Shown one piece after another: positions 16,591 to 24,839 of a DNA stretch of 64,000 nt. The translations under genes were made by a program, and so were the position numbers. Where the stretch lies: positions 1 to 64,000 of the forward strand of contig ONBW01000004.1 in assembly GCA_900316165.1 (NCBI GenBank), written 5' to 3'. Source of the stretch: an uncultured Lachnospiraceae bacterium (lineage in GTDB: Bacteria > Bacillota > Clostridia > Lachnospirales > Lachnospiraceae). The notes below the pieces were generated by a model that did no database searches, was not told where the DNA came from, and was given only the letters and a program-made list of their open reading frames with translations. Numbering within the stretch: the first letter of the stretch is position 1; every line of letters starts with the position of its first letter.

Positions 16591-16765
16591 CGCAAGCTTG
16601 CGTTTGGCTAGTTTGCCGATTCTGACCTCCGCTATGAGCGATGCTGAATTCGCACTCCGCTTCGCTCCGTGCTCATTCGCGCGTTCGCGCTATTGTATCT
16701 GTCATACTATGCCTTTTGCAAGCAAGCTTGCTTCGGCATAGTATGACAGATACAGCATCGCTCAT
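16591..16765. repeat. Nested palindromic element upstream of thiS
   Basis: A perfect 20-bp inverted repeat (16694-16713 with 16735-16754) encloses the 14-bp palindrome AAGCAAGCTTGCTT. Outside it, ATGAGCGATGC (16634-16644) pairs with GCATCGCTCAT (16755-16765). Between these arms lie smaller hairpins such as GCGC-GTTC-GCGC (16679-16690). A further palindrome, CGCAAGCTTGCG (16591-16602), shares the HindIII-like core. The whole can fold as a multi-branched structure. It lies in the 296-bp gap between thiS and eno, where no gene was found. Confidence 0.8.
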
Positions 16766-16776
16766 TTAATACGCGT

Positions 16777-16844
16777 AAAAAAGAGTACACGAAGGAACCT
16801 TCACACCCAAGGTGGTGTGCCCCTTCGTGCACTCTCGTGTACTC
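16777..16844 (-). terminator. Enolase terminator with competing stems
   Basis: In the minus direction the segment at 16783-16795 is followed by six T residues and can pair with 16822-16834 (12 of 13 bases plus a G-U). The outer segment 16835-16844 can pair with the same partner over 10 bp. Thus two upstream arms compete for one 3' arm, and one of the pairings makes a long-looped terminator. Either form would end the eno message. Confidence 0.75.
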
Positions 16845-16867
16845 TAGTTATTTAGTTAAAGAGCCGA

Positions 16868-18212
<1,345 letters not shown>

Positions 18213-18238
18213 CAGGAGTGTACTTTCTATCAAAAATT

Positions 18239-18267
18239 AGTCTAGCATAACATTCTTCATTTTTCAA
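18239..18267 (-). promoter_or_regulatory. Promoter of eno
   Basis: On the minus strand TTGAAA (18262-18267) and TAGACT (18239-18244) are 17 bp apart, about 80 bp before the ATG. Confidence 0.55.
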
Positions 18268-18319
18268 GTTAAATTAATATAAAAGGGCAGGTATTTTAAC
18301 CAAATGATTTATAAAATTG

Positions 18320-18976
18320 TTACTGCATTTCCGGTACCTTGACTGTGATGACATTATTTTTAAATCCCAGTCTCTTCGCCATGTCTTCTGCAAGAGTTAT
18401 GTGGAAAGACGATCCTGACTTTATATCTTTGAGAGTATATGAAGCTGTTGTAACAGTAGTGCCGTCCAGCCAGTCTTTTGTATTTGATATATCTATGTCC
18501 TTTATGCCTTTCTCAAGTCCTGACTTTACATAGTCTCCCTTGTATCTGCCGTCCATCACATCCTCCGAGACTCTCTGAGAAAGAGATACCACTGCTGAAT
18601 CAGAATAAAGCACCATTTCATTACTTGTTATGGCTACATCATTGATTGTCAGCTCATACCTGACCGACCCTTTCTTAACTGGAAGCGATTCCTCTTCCTT
18701 CTCAGCCTTTTCGTTTTCTTCCTGTTCTATCTCATAGTTGGTTTTTCCATCATTTTCTGATGCTGTAGAGTCAGTAGTTTTTGCCTTTACTGTTGAAGAA
18801 TCCGTCCCTGTCTTCTCCGCCGTGGTCTCAGTTGTAGTCGTCTTCCCCTGCGTCTCCGTCACAGTCCTCTTTGCAGAACTATCTGAACCTGGATTGCTCC
18901 CATTTTTCTGTCCACACGCAGTCAAAGCCACGGCTGCCATACAAATCATTGTTGTCCACACAACTATTTTCTTCAT
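18320..18976 (-). CDS. Lipoprotein of unknown function
   Basis: The 218-residue protein starts MKKIVVWTTMICMAAVAL and has the lipobox LTAC, so it should be lipid-anchored outside the membrane. Residues 25-85 are a low-complexity Ser/Thr/Lys/Glu linker (with runs such as TETTAEKTGTDSS). The remaining part appears folded and predicted beta-rich, with KGSVRYELTINDVAITSNEM. I do not recognise a family. The start at 18976 is preceded by AAGGAGG at 9 bp; an upstream start would add an Arg-rich stretch. It is separate from eno, at the edge of an accessory stretch. Confidence 0.75.
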   Translation of the reverse strand: MKKIVVWTTMICMAAVALTACGQKNGSNPGSDSSAKRTVTETQGKTTTTETTAEKTGTDSSTVKAKTTDSTASENDGKTNYEIEQEENEKAEKEEESLPVKKGSVRYELTINDVAITSNEMVLYSDSAVVSLSQRVSEDVMDGRYKGDYVKSGLEKGIKDIDISNTKDWLDGTTVTTASYTLKDIKSGSSFHITLAEDMAKRLGFKNNVITVKVPEMQ

Positions 18977-19086
18977 TTGAAATTGCCTCCTTCTCAAGGA
19001 ATCGTGTAGCCCTTATCATCTATCTGATTCATCCTTTCAAAACAGATGTCTTTCCTTATTCATTGATATAGATACTAGACTATTTT

Positions 19087-19544
19087 TTATATATCAAAAT
19101 CACCCTTCTTCAAAAATTTGATAAGGCCTTCATCTTCAAGTATCTTATCATCATAATTGGATGGCTCTGGATCTATTACAATATTTCTATCCTTTGTAAC
19201 GATAAGATAAGCATTATACGTTAGCGTTTTATTTTTCCCATTTTCAGATTCTGCTGCTGTTGGTTCTATCTGCACCTCTAGTAGATTGCAATATCCACCA
19301 TCTATATCAAAAGCCTTTTTTTGACCAATGACTGATACATGATTCACAAAAACAGAATTAAGGAAATCGTCTGGTTTATCATAATGGTCTTGTGCATCAT
19401 CATATACCACAGCAACTATTTTTGAATTCCTATACAACGAACCATTTTTTATAGTGAACTGGTTATTTCCCTTATCAAAAATAAATCCACATACTATAAG
19501 AACTACTATTGCAACAATGCAAATATTGATAACTCTTTTTTCAT
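19087..19544 (-). pseudogene. Membrane-anchored protein gene with frame break at its start
   Basis: The open frame from 19437 downward encodes 116 residues of unknown family. The same frame continues upstream without a stop through a clear membrane helix (INICIVAIVVLIVCGFIF) but has no ATG, GTG or TTG there. The only well-placed ATG (19544, behind AGGAG) is out of frame by one base and hits a stop after 12 codons. Right after that ATG is a run of six A; seven would join the start, the helix and the body into one protein of about 152 residues. It is either a broken gene, a slippage-dependent gene or a sequencing error. Confidence 0.6.
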
Positions 19545-19760
19545 AATCGAAGCACTCCTGTTCTCTCTTAATTAATCCTTCCTGTTAATTCCAATCATGG
19601 TCTTCGCTTAGTCTTTCCTAATGATTTCAAAATAGAAACTCATATTTTTCAATGTCCGGGATTACAATTTCAGCAAACACCCTTGCGGATACATAAAATG
19701 ACACGCTCATGACCAGAACTGTGATTATTCTCTTTAAAAAATATTATTTTAAACTCAGAT
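19545..19760. other. Gene-poor stretch with a possible gene remnant
   Basis: This A+T-rich gap holds no convincing gene. On the minus strand a short frame reads through a hydrophobic segment (IITVLVMSVSFYVSARVF) and stops after IEKYEFLF, without a good ribosome site. It may be a decayed membrane-protein fragment related to its broken neighbour. Confidence 0.3.
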
Positions 19761-19789
19761 TTGACATGTTTATAAATTTGTGATAAAGT
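19761..19789 (+). promoter_or_regulatory. Promoter of the antitoxin RNA
   Basis: A perfect TTGACA (19761-19766) lies 17 bp before TAAAGT (19784-19789). It points rightwards into a region with no plus-strand gene, towards the toxin 3' end. Confidence 0.8.
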
Positions 19790-19795
19790 AAGTAT

Positions 19796-19900
19796 ATAAA
19801 AGAGCACCTAATCCAAGATTGGATGCCATTACGTATTAAAGAGAGCTCTCAATGAGAGCCGCCTCCCTCGCCCTGGCAGACGAGAGAGGCATTATTTTTT
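19796..19900 (+). ncRNA. Putative antitoxin RNA of a type I toxin-antitoxin locus
   Basis: A transcript from the promoter at 19761-19789 would start near 19796 and end at the hairpin 19861-19890 (stem GCCTC-x-CTCG) followed by ATTATTTTTT, giving about 105 nt. It contains a second hairpin, GCTCTC-AAT-GAGAGC (19845-19859). Its 3' end overlaps the toxin stop codon on the other strand, and its 5' part CAAGATTGGA (19814-19823) is complementary, with one bulge, to the toxin leader at 20034-20044. It encodes no protein I can support. Confidence 0.7.
19861..19900 (+). terminator. Terminator shared by antitoxin RNA and toxin mRNA
   Basis: The hairpin at 19861-19890 has stem GCCTC/GAGGC plus CTCG/CGAG with one mismatch and is followed by a T run on the plus strand. 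It begins 1 bp beyond the toxin stop codon, so both convergent transcripts contain it. T residues after it on the minus strand are sparse. Confidence 0.8.
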
Positions 19901-20014
19901 ATGCCTTTTATTCCTCTTATCGAGGAACTCAAGGAGGTTAATGAGTAGATTTTCTGCCAGCATGATAATGTTCATTACTGTCAGGACAACCATTATGGTT
20001 TCATAAGTACTCAT
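19892..20014 (-). CDS. Holin-like type I toxin peptide
   Basis: The 40-residue peptide MSTYETIMVVLTVMNIIMLA... has a short polar N-terminus, one membrane helix (about residues 7-30) and a basic tail ending KRNKRHKK. This matches the small holin-like/TxpA-Fst class of type I toxins, which damage the membrane when overproduced. AGGAGG lies 7 bp before the ATG. The mRNA has a structured leader (hairpin 20070-20087) and is met by a convergent antisense RNA at its 3' end. A longer in-frame start upstream lacks a ribosome site. Toxicity is inferred, not shown. Confidence 0.75.
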   Translation of the reverse strand: MSTYETIMVVLTVMNIIMLAENLLINLLEFLDKRNKRHKK

Positions 20015-20033
20015 AACACCACCTCCTTTCCAA

Positions 20034-20120
20034 CAAGGATTGGAGGCATCCGCTCTCGTCATAGGTGCTCTGCGCGTTTCCACGCAGTTTTATATTATAA
20101 TAATTTCTTTCAAATTTCAA
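20034..20120 (-). promoter_or_regulatory. Toxin promoter and structured leader
   Basis: On the minus strand TTGAAA (20115-20120) is followed after 17 bp by TAATAT (20092-20097), which overlaps TATAAT (20094-20099). The transcript would begin near 20085 with a hairpin CTGCG/CGCAG (20070-20087). It then reads AGAGCACCTA, 10 bases, GGATGCC, exactly as the antitoxin RNA does at its 5' end. TCCAATCCTTG (20034-20044) follows, complementary to the antitoxin RNA. Confidence 0.6.
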
Positions 20121-20260
20121 CTAAAAAAAACATTAGGCCATATCAATTTTTCGACTAATTCAAAGTTAGATTTTATTTTTGTCGATTTCTGTGCAATTTT
20201 CAAATTCCAGCCGTTCTTAAAGGCTCGGCAAATGTAACAACATGCTCTTCTAATTATGCA

Positions 20261-20295
20261 AAAAAAGCCGGCCACACCACCTGGTGTGACTGGCT
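20261..20295 (-). terminator. Terminator of the GGGtGRT gene
   Basis: A minus-strand hairpin (AGCCAGTCACACCA paired with TGGTGTGGCCGGCT, one G-U or mismatch) is followed by seven T residues. Between here and the toxin leader (about 20121-20260) I see only A+T-rich sequence without a gene. Confidence 0.9.
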
Positions 20296-20329
20296 CTTAT
20301 TTTCTATAAAAAATATACGAAAGGTCAGA

Positions 20330-21340
20330 TCAGAACTTTCCTGCCTTAGCAGCTTCCTCTACAGAAACTGCTACTGCAACAGTAGCACCTACCATAGGGT
20401 TGTTACCCATTCCGATAAGACCCATCATCTCTACATGAGCAGGAACTGACGAAGAACCAGCGAACTGAGCGTCTGAATGCATACGGCCCATAGTATCTGT
20501 CATACCATATGAAGCAGGACCTGCAGCCATGTTATCCGGGTGAAGTGTACGTCCTGTACCACCGCCTGAAGCAACTGAGAAGTATGGCTTACCAGCCTCA
20601 ATTCTCTCCTTCTTGTATGTACCTGCTACCGGGTGCTGGAAACGAGTAGGGTTTGTTGAGTTTCCTGTGATAGAAACACCAACATTCTCATGCCACATGA
20701 TAGCAACACCTTCCTGAACATCATCGGCACCATAGCACTTAACTGAAGCTCTTACACCCTTTGAATAAGGAGTTTCTGAAATGATGTTGAGCTTTGCGTT
20801 CTTGTAGTCGTACTGTGTCTCTACGAAAGTGAAGCCGTTGATACGTGAGATGATCTGAGCGGCATCCTTTCCAAGTCCGTTAAGGATAACTCTTAATGGC
20901 TTCTTACGAACCTTGTTTGCCATAGTAGCGATACCAATGGCACCCTCAGCTGCTGCGAATGACTCATGTCCTGCAAGGAAGCAGAAGCACTCTGTCTCCT
21001 CCTCGAGGAGCATCTTGCCGAGGTTACCATGTCCAAGACCAACCTTACGGTGATCAGCAACTGATCCAGGGATACAGAAAGACTGAAGTCCCTCTCCGAT
21101 AGCTGCTGCTGCGTCAGCTGCTCTTCTGCAGTTCTTCTTTATAGCGATAGCTGCGCCAACGGTGTAAGCCCACTTAGCGTTCTCAAAGCAGATACCCTGA
21201 ACGCCCTCTACCTGATGATATACATCAAGACCAGCGTCCTTTGTGATCTTCTCTGCTTCCTCGATATCCTTGATCCCGTACTTATTCAGGGCCTCGGTTA
21301 TCTGTTTTATTCTTGCGTCATAATTTTCAAATAATGCCAT
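20330..21340 (-). CDS. GGGtGRT family protein
   Basis: The 336-residue protein carries the eponymous motif ASGGGTGRTLHPDN near residues 245-258. It belongs to an uncharacterised but widespread family in Clostridia, Bacteroidetes and others. A conserved Cys (QSFCIPGSVAD, near residue 95) and FCFLAGHESFAAAEGA are also visible. There is no membrane helix or signal peptide. It lies 19 bp after a NifU-like iron-sulfur scaffold gene in the same direction, an arrangement suggesting a joint role with Fe-S chemistry, but the biochemical function is unknown. Confidence 0.85.
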   Translation of the reverse strand: MALFENYDARIKQITEALNKYGIKDIEEAEKITKDAGLDVYHQVEGVQGICFENAKWAYTVGAAIAIKKNCRRAADAAAAIGEGLQSFCIPGSVADHRKVGLGHGNLGKMLLEEETECFCFLAGHESFAAAEGAIGIATMANKVRKKPLRVILNGLGKDAAQIISRINGFTFVETQYDYKNAKLNIISETPYSKGVRASVKCYGADDVQEGVAIMWHENVGVSITGNSTNPTRFQHPVAGTYKKERIEAGKPYFSVASGGGTGRTLHPDNMAAGPASYGMTDTMGRMHSDAQFAGSSSVPAHVEMMGLIGMGNNPMVGATVAVAVSVEEAAKAGKF

Positions 21341-21359
21341 TGCACGTCTCCTTCCAAAA

Positions 21360-22052
21360 TCACTCTTTACGCGGATCGATAAACTTTACAGCATCATCAA
21401 TACGTCCGTACTGACCCTTTGCCTTCTCCCAGGCAGTGTTAGGATCATCGCCCTTCTTGATAAAGTCGGTCATTTTGCCAAGAGAAACGTACTTATAGCC
21501 GATAACCTCGTCATTCTCGTCAAGAGCAAGGTCTGTTACATATCCCTCTGTCATCTCAAGATATCTGACACCCTTTGCCTTTGTGCCGTACATAGTACCA
21601 ACCTGTGAACGAAGTCCCTTTCCAAGGTCCTCAAGTCCAGCGCCGATTGAAAGTCCGTCATCTGAGAATGCTGACTGTGAACGTCCGTAAACGATCTGAA
21701 GGAAGAGCTCTCTCATAGCTGTGTTGATAGCATCACATACAAGGTCTGTGTTTAATGCTTCAAGAATGGTCTTCCCCTGAAGGATCTCGGCTGCCATAGC
21801 TGCTGAATGAGTCATACCTGAGCATCCGATGGTCTCGATAAGAGCTTCCTCGATAACACCGTTCTTGATATTTAATGAGAGCTTGCAGGCACCCTGCTGA
21901 GGAGCACACCAGCCTACGCCGTGTGTAAATCCTGAGATGTCCTCAATCTTCTTTGCATGAATCCATTTGCCTTCCTCTGGGATAGGTGCCGGCTCATGCT
22001 TTGCGCCTTTAGCTACAGGGCACATATTCTGCACTTCTGTTGTGTAAGTCAT
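21360..22052 (-). CDS. NifU-like iron-sulfur scaffold-type protein
   Basis: The 230-residue protein has an IscU/NifU N-terminal-like region. Candidate cluster ligands are Cys in VGWCAPQQGACKLSLNIKNG (near residues 46-65), IGCSGMTHSAAMA (near 77-89) and TDLVCDAINTAMREL (near 103). The C-terminal third is an extension not found in classical IscU. The start at 22052 has GGAG 5 bp upstream; a start seven codons earlier has none. It forms an operon with the GGGtGRT gene. It may assemble or carry a cluster for that partner. Confidence 0.8.
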   Translation of the reverse strand: MTYTTEVQNMCPVAKGAKHEPAPIPEEGKWIHAKKIEDISGFTHGVGWCAPQQGACKLSLNIKNGVIEEALIETIGCSGMTHSAAMAAEILQGKTILEALNTDLVCDAINTAMRELFLQIVYGRSQSAFSDDGLSIGAGLEDLGKGLRSQVGTMYGTKAKGVRYLEMTEGYVTDLALDENDEVIGYKYVSLGKMTDFIKKGDDPNTAWEKAKGQYGRIDDAVKFIDPRKE

Positions 22053-22195
22053 TGAAACTCCTTTCCAATACATAACTTTTCAGTTTTTCCACCGCTCATT
22101 TTCTCACAAAATCCGCTTCATGTAAAGAATAAAAATGAACAATAAAAATTATTTTTGAGGGCAAAAAATAAACACCCTGATAATTAAAAAAAGTC

Positions 22196-22224
22196 TTGCA
22201 TTCACTTCCCTGTTGTGATATTAT
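22196..22224 (+). promoter_or_regulatory. Promoter of the tRNA cluster
   Basis: TTGCAT (22196-22201) and TATTAT (22219-22224) are 17 bp apart, 34 bp before tRNA-Glu. Confidence 0.75.
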
Positions 22225-22258
22225 ATTTTAGTCGCCGATTTGAGGGTGACACGTATTT

Positions 22259-22330
22259 GGCTCCGTGGTCAAGCGGTTAAGACATCGCCCTTTCACGGCG
22301 GTAACACGGGTTCAATTCCCGTCGGAGTCA
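22259..22330 (+). tRNA. tRNA-Glu (anticodon TTC)
   Basis: A 72-nt cloverleaf with acceptor GGCTCCG/CGGAGTC and discriminator A. The anticodon stem TCGCC/GGCGG holds CTTTCAC, and the T-loop is GGTTCAATTCC. CCA is not encoded. It is the first gene of the cluster. Confidence 0.97.
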
Positions 22331-22336
22331 TGATTT

Positions 22337-22410
22337 GGATCCTTAGCTCAGTTGGTTAGAGCAACCGGCTCATAACCGGTCGGTCCTGGGTTCGAGTCCC
22401 CGAGGATCCA
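22337..22410 (+). tRNA. tRNA-Met (anticodon CAT)
   Basis: A 74-nt cloverleaf with acceptor GGATCCT/AGGATCC and discriminator A. The anticodon stem ACCGG/CCGGT encloses CTCATAA. The paired first acceptor base and sequence fit elongator Met; a modified tRNA-Ile(CAT) cannot be fully excluded by eye. CCA is not encoded. Confidence 0.9.
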
Positions 22411-22426
22411 CTTTTGAATTGAGTAC

Positions 22427-22500
22427 GGCCTGGTGGCTCAGTTGGTTAGAGCGCCGCCCTGTCACGGCGGAGGTCGAGGGTTCGAACCCCTCTCAGGTCG
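22427..22500 (+). tRNA. tRNA-Asp (anticodon GTC)
   Basis: A 74-nt cloverleaf with acceptor GGCCTGG/TCAGGTC and discriminator G. The anticodon stem CCGCC/GGCGG holds CTGTCAC, and the T-arm is GGTTCGAACC. The dispersed repeat begins six bases after it. Confidence 0.97.
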
Positions 22501-22505
22501 TTTTG

Positions 22506-22623
22506 AAGGAGGTTCTTCTCGTTAAGCTTAAGCTTCGCCTTTGGCTCGCTTTCGCTAATCTCGAAGAACGGCCTCGTTTCGGACTCGAGCGTCATTTCAT
22601 TCGCTCTCGTCTCGAAACTTTCA
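22506..22623 (+). repeat. Dispersed structured repeat, copy 2 (between tRNA-Asp and tRNA-Leu)
   Basis: It aligns gaplessly with 3479-3596. The second hairpin has arms GTTTCG (22576-22581) and CGAAAC (22613-22618), with inner GAGC/GCTC. Relative to copy 1 these arms carry paired changes that maintain base pairing. It ends exactly where tRNA-Leu begins, so it lies inside the tRNA precursor. Confidence 0.85.
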
Positions 22624-22707
22624 GCCGGCGTGGCGGAACTGGCAGACGCGCAGGACTTAAAATCCTGTGGTGGTGACATCGTACCGGTTCGATCCCGGTC
22701 GCCGGCA
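22624..22707 (+). tRNA. tRNA-Leu (anticodon TAA)
   Basis: An 84-nt type II cloverleaf with long variable arm. The acceptor is GCCGGCG/CGCCGGC with discriminator A, and the anticodon stem CAGGA/TCCTG holds CTTAAAA. CCA is not encoded. It directly follows repeat copy 2. Confidence 0.97.
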
Positions 22708-22708
22708 C

Positions 22709-22737
22709 TTGCACAACCCATTTGATTGTGCTATAAT
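22709..22737 (+). promoter_or_regulatory. Internal promoter for tRNA-Arg
   Basis: TTGCAC (22709-22714) and TATAAT (22732-22737) are 17 bp apart, 30 bp before tRNA-Arg. The last tRNA can therefore be transcribed on its own. Confidence 0.75.
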
Positions 22738-22767
22738 ATCTTTTCGTTGAGGCCGAAAGGCTGATGT

Positions 22768-22841
22768 GTGCTCGTAGCTCAGCTGGATAGAGCACTTGGC
22801 TACGGACCAAGGTGTCGGGGGTTCGAATCCTCTCGGGCACG
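22768..22841 (+). tRNA. tRNA-Arg (anticodon ACG)
   Basis: A 74-nt cloverleaf with acceptor GTGCTCG/CGGGCAC (one G-T pair) and discriminator G. The anticodon stem CTTGG/CCAAG holds CTACGGA, so A34 should be edited to inosine. CCA is not encoded. A terminator follows. Confidence 0.97.
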
Positions 22842-22851
22842 CGAATTTTTA

Positions 22852-22893
22852 AAAACCTCGAAACACTTGAGAAATCAAGGGTTTCGAGGTTTT
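22852..22893 (+). terminator. Terminator of the tRNA cluster
   Basis: A two-part hairpin, AACCTCGAAAC paired with GTTTCGAGGTT and an inner CTTGA/TCAAG, is followed by a T run on the plus strand. Confidence 0.92.
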
Positions 22894-22968
22894 TTGTTGT
22901 CCAAATCTATCCAAATATTTGTGGAAAATATTATATATACCATTTTATTTTTAATAATTGCAATCTAA

Positions 22969-23019
22969 AAGCTGCCACAGAAGAGCGGCGACCTAGTGAG
23001 CCGTTCTCTGTGGCAGCTT
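22969..23019 (-). terminator. Long hairpin ending the opp operon
   Basis: Arms 22969-22989 and 23000-23019 pair over about 20 bases with one mismatch (AAGCTGCCACAGA at the base). In the minus direction it is followed by CTTTTAG, a modest T run. It lies between the convergent tRNA cluster and oppA and probably terminates the opp message. Confidence 0.7.
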
Positions 23020-23057
23020 AAAAGAATAGAATTGAATTAAAAATTCCGTTTATTTTT

Positions 23058-24776
23058 TCATGACTTCGTTGCGTACATGAAGTACTTCATGCCGTAAACA
23101 GTGCCATAGATACCCTTAACGTTACCCTTAACCATGTAGATATCGTTGTAATAGTAGATAGGGATAACAGCCCAGGTATCCATCAGCATATCCTCAGCCT
23201 GGTGCATCAGATCAACACGAGAAGAGAAGTCAGTAGAGGTTCTGATCTGGTTGATAAGCTTATCATAATCAGCCCAGTTTTGTGGAGCTGAAGGATGCTT
23301 ATCCATGTCACGGCCGAACTGGTTATCATTGTTACCAGAATCAGAAGTGAACATCTCGAGCATGTTGATAGGATCGTTATAGTCAGCTAACCAGCCCTCA
23401 CGAGCGAAGGTGAAGTTACCCTTCTGACGGTCAGTGATAAGAACCTTCCAGTCCTCAGTCTGAATCTGCATATCGATACCAAGAGCGGCGAGATCCTGCT
23501 GGATAGACTCAGCGACCTTCTTATGACCAGAATCGTCGTTTAAGATGTACTGGAATGAGATAGCCGGATCACACTTATAAGTGCCGTCACCGTTATCAGT
23601 GAACTTGTAGCCGCAGCCCTCGAGAAGCTTCTTAGCCTCATCGATAGAATCCTGACCGGTCTTTGTAGCGTCATAATAAGACTTGTTCTTGAACTCACCG
23701 CCGTTACCATCGCTCATACCAGCTGGGATGAATGAATCAGCAGCAACCTGCTCAGTCTGACCAACAGTATCGATGATGTACTGTCTGTCGATAAGAAGAG
23801 CGATAGCGTGTCTGAAGTCCTTAGCCTGCTGCTCTGTCATATCCTTGAAGAGGTCAGCGTTTACGTTGAAGCTTACATAGTAAGTACCGAGGTTATCCAG
23901 GATGTTGAACTCAGGATTGTCCTTTACAGTCTTGATCTCATCGTTAGGAACTGTATCGATGAAGTCGAGGTCGCCCTTGTTGTAAGCAGCGTATGTAGTA
24001 GTATCCTGTGCTGAGAGCATGAAGTGAAGCTCTTTAATCTTTACCTTGTCAGCGTCATGATACTTGTCATTTTTCTCATAAACCATAGACTCGTCATGCT
24101 TCCACTCCTTAAGAGTATAAGCACCGTTTGAAACGAATCCTGCTTCCTGTGACCAGGTACCAGCTGGAACCTTGTCTGTTACAGAAGCATCAACTTCCTT
24201 CTGATATACAGGGAAGAAAGTAGGGAATGCAAGAAGATCGTTGAAGTATGGGCATGGGTTTGTAAGCTTGATCTTTAAGGTGTAGTCGTCAGTAGCTTCT
24301 ACATCAAGCTTGTCGCCCTTTCTTGCGATGATATCAAAGAGATAAGCATATCCTGAAGCTGTCTTTGGGTCGATGACACGGTTCCATGAGTATACGAAAT
24401 CGTTGGCTGTAAGAGGCTCGCCGTTAGACCAGGTAGTCTTCTTGAGCTTTATAGTGTACTCAGTCTTGTCATCTGAAACCTCAGGCATACCGTCTGCTAC
24501 ATCAGCAACAAGCTTCTGGTCAGAATCATAGGTGTAAAGTCCTGCGAAGGAGTTTACGATAAGGATTCCGCCATCAACTGCGGTATTAAGTGCCGGGTCG
24601 ATTGACTGTGGCTCTGATGCGATGTTAAGATTTAAAACATCGGTATCATGGTTCTGTGTGGTTGGTTTTGTGGACTCAGCTGAACCACTTGCTGAGTTCT
24701 TGCCTGTGCTTCCGCATGACGCTAAGCTGAGAGCCATGGCTGAAGCAAGCACCAATGCAAGTAACTTTTTCTTCAT
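23058..24776 (-). CDS. oppA: Oligopeptide ABC transporter substrate-binding lipoprotein
   Basis: The 572-residue extracellular lipoprotein binds peptides for the OppBCDF importer. A signal peptide with lipobox LASC precedes Cys at about residue 21. The family 5 solute-binding signature is present: LNLNIASEPQSIDPALN near residues 48-64, then TIKLKKTTWSNGEPLTANDFVYSWNRVID near 110-138. It is the last gene of the operon, 63 bp after oppF, and a small hairpin in that gap may stabilise its mRNA. It has its own AGGAGG. Peptide specificity cannot be told from sequence. Confidence 0.94.
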   Translation of the reverse strand: MKKKLLALVLASAMALSLASCGSTGKNSASGSAESTKPTTQNHDTDVLNLNIASEPQSIDPALNTAVDGGILIVNSFAGLYTYDSDQKLVADVADGMPEVSDDKTEYTIKLKKTTWSNGEPLTANDFVYSWNRVIDPKTASGYAYLFDIIARKGDKLDVEATDDYTLKIKLTNPCPYFNDLLAFPTFFPVYQKEVDASVTDKVPAGTWSQEAGFVSNGAYTLKEWKHDESMVYEKNDKYHDADKVKIKELHFMLSAQDTTTYAAYNKGDLDFIDTVPNDEIKTVKDNPEFNILDNLGTYYVSFNVNADLFKDMTEQQAKDFRHAIALLIDRQYIIDTVGQTEQVAADSFIPAGMSDGNGGEFKNKSYYDATKTGQDSIDEAKKLLEGCGYKFTDNGDGTYKCDPAISFQYILNDDSGHKKVAESIQQDLAALGIDMQIQTEDWKVLITDRQKGNFTFAREGWLADYNDPINMLEMFTSDSGNNDNQFGRDMDKHPSAPQNWADYDKLINQIRTSTDFSSRVDLMHQAEDMLMDTWAVIPIYYYNDIYMVKGNVKGIYGTVYGMKYFMYATKS

Positions 24777-24839
24777 AAAAGAAAGTCCTCCTTATAAAAG
24801 TAGATAAAATATATGAGAACCGCAAAAGCGGGTATCTCC

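Noticed and set aside
16572..16867. TPP riboswitch upstream of thiS
   Set aside because: The conserved CTGAGA and ACCTGA blocks are absent on the minus strand; only palindromic sequence is present.
22419..23021. Protein frames across the tRNA cluster
   Set aside because: They are translations of tRNA genes and the dispersed repeat.
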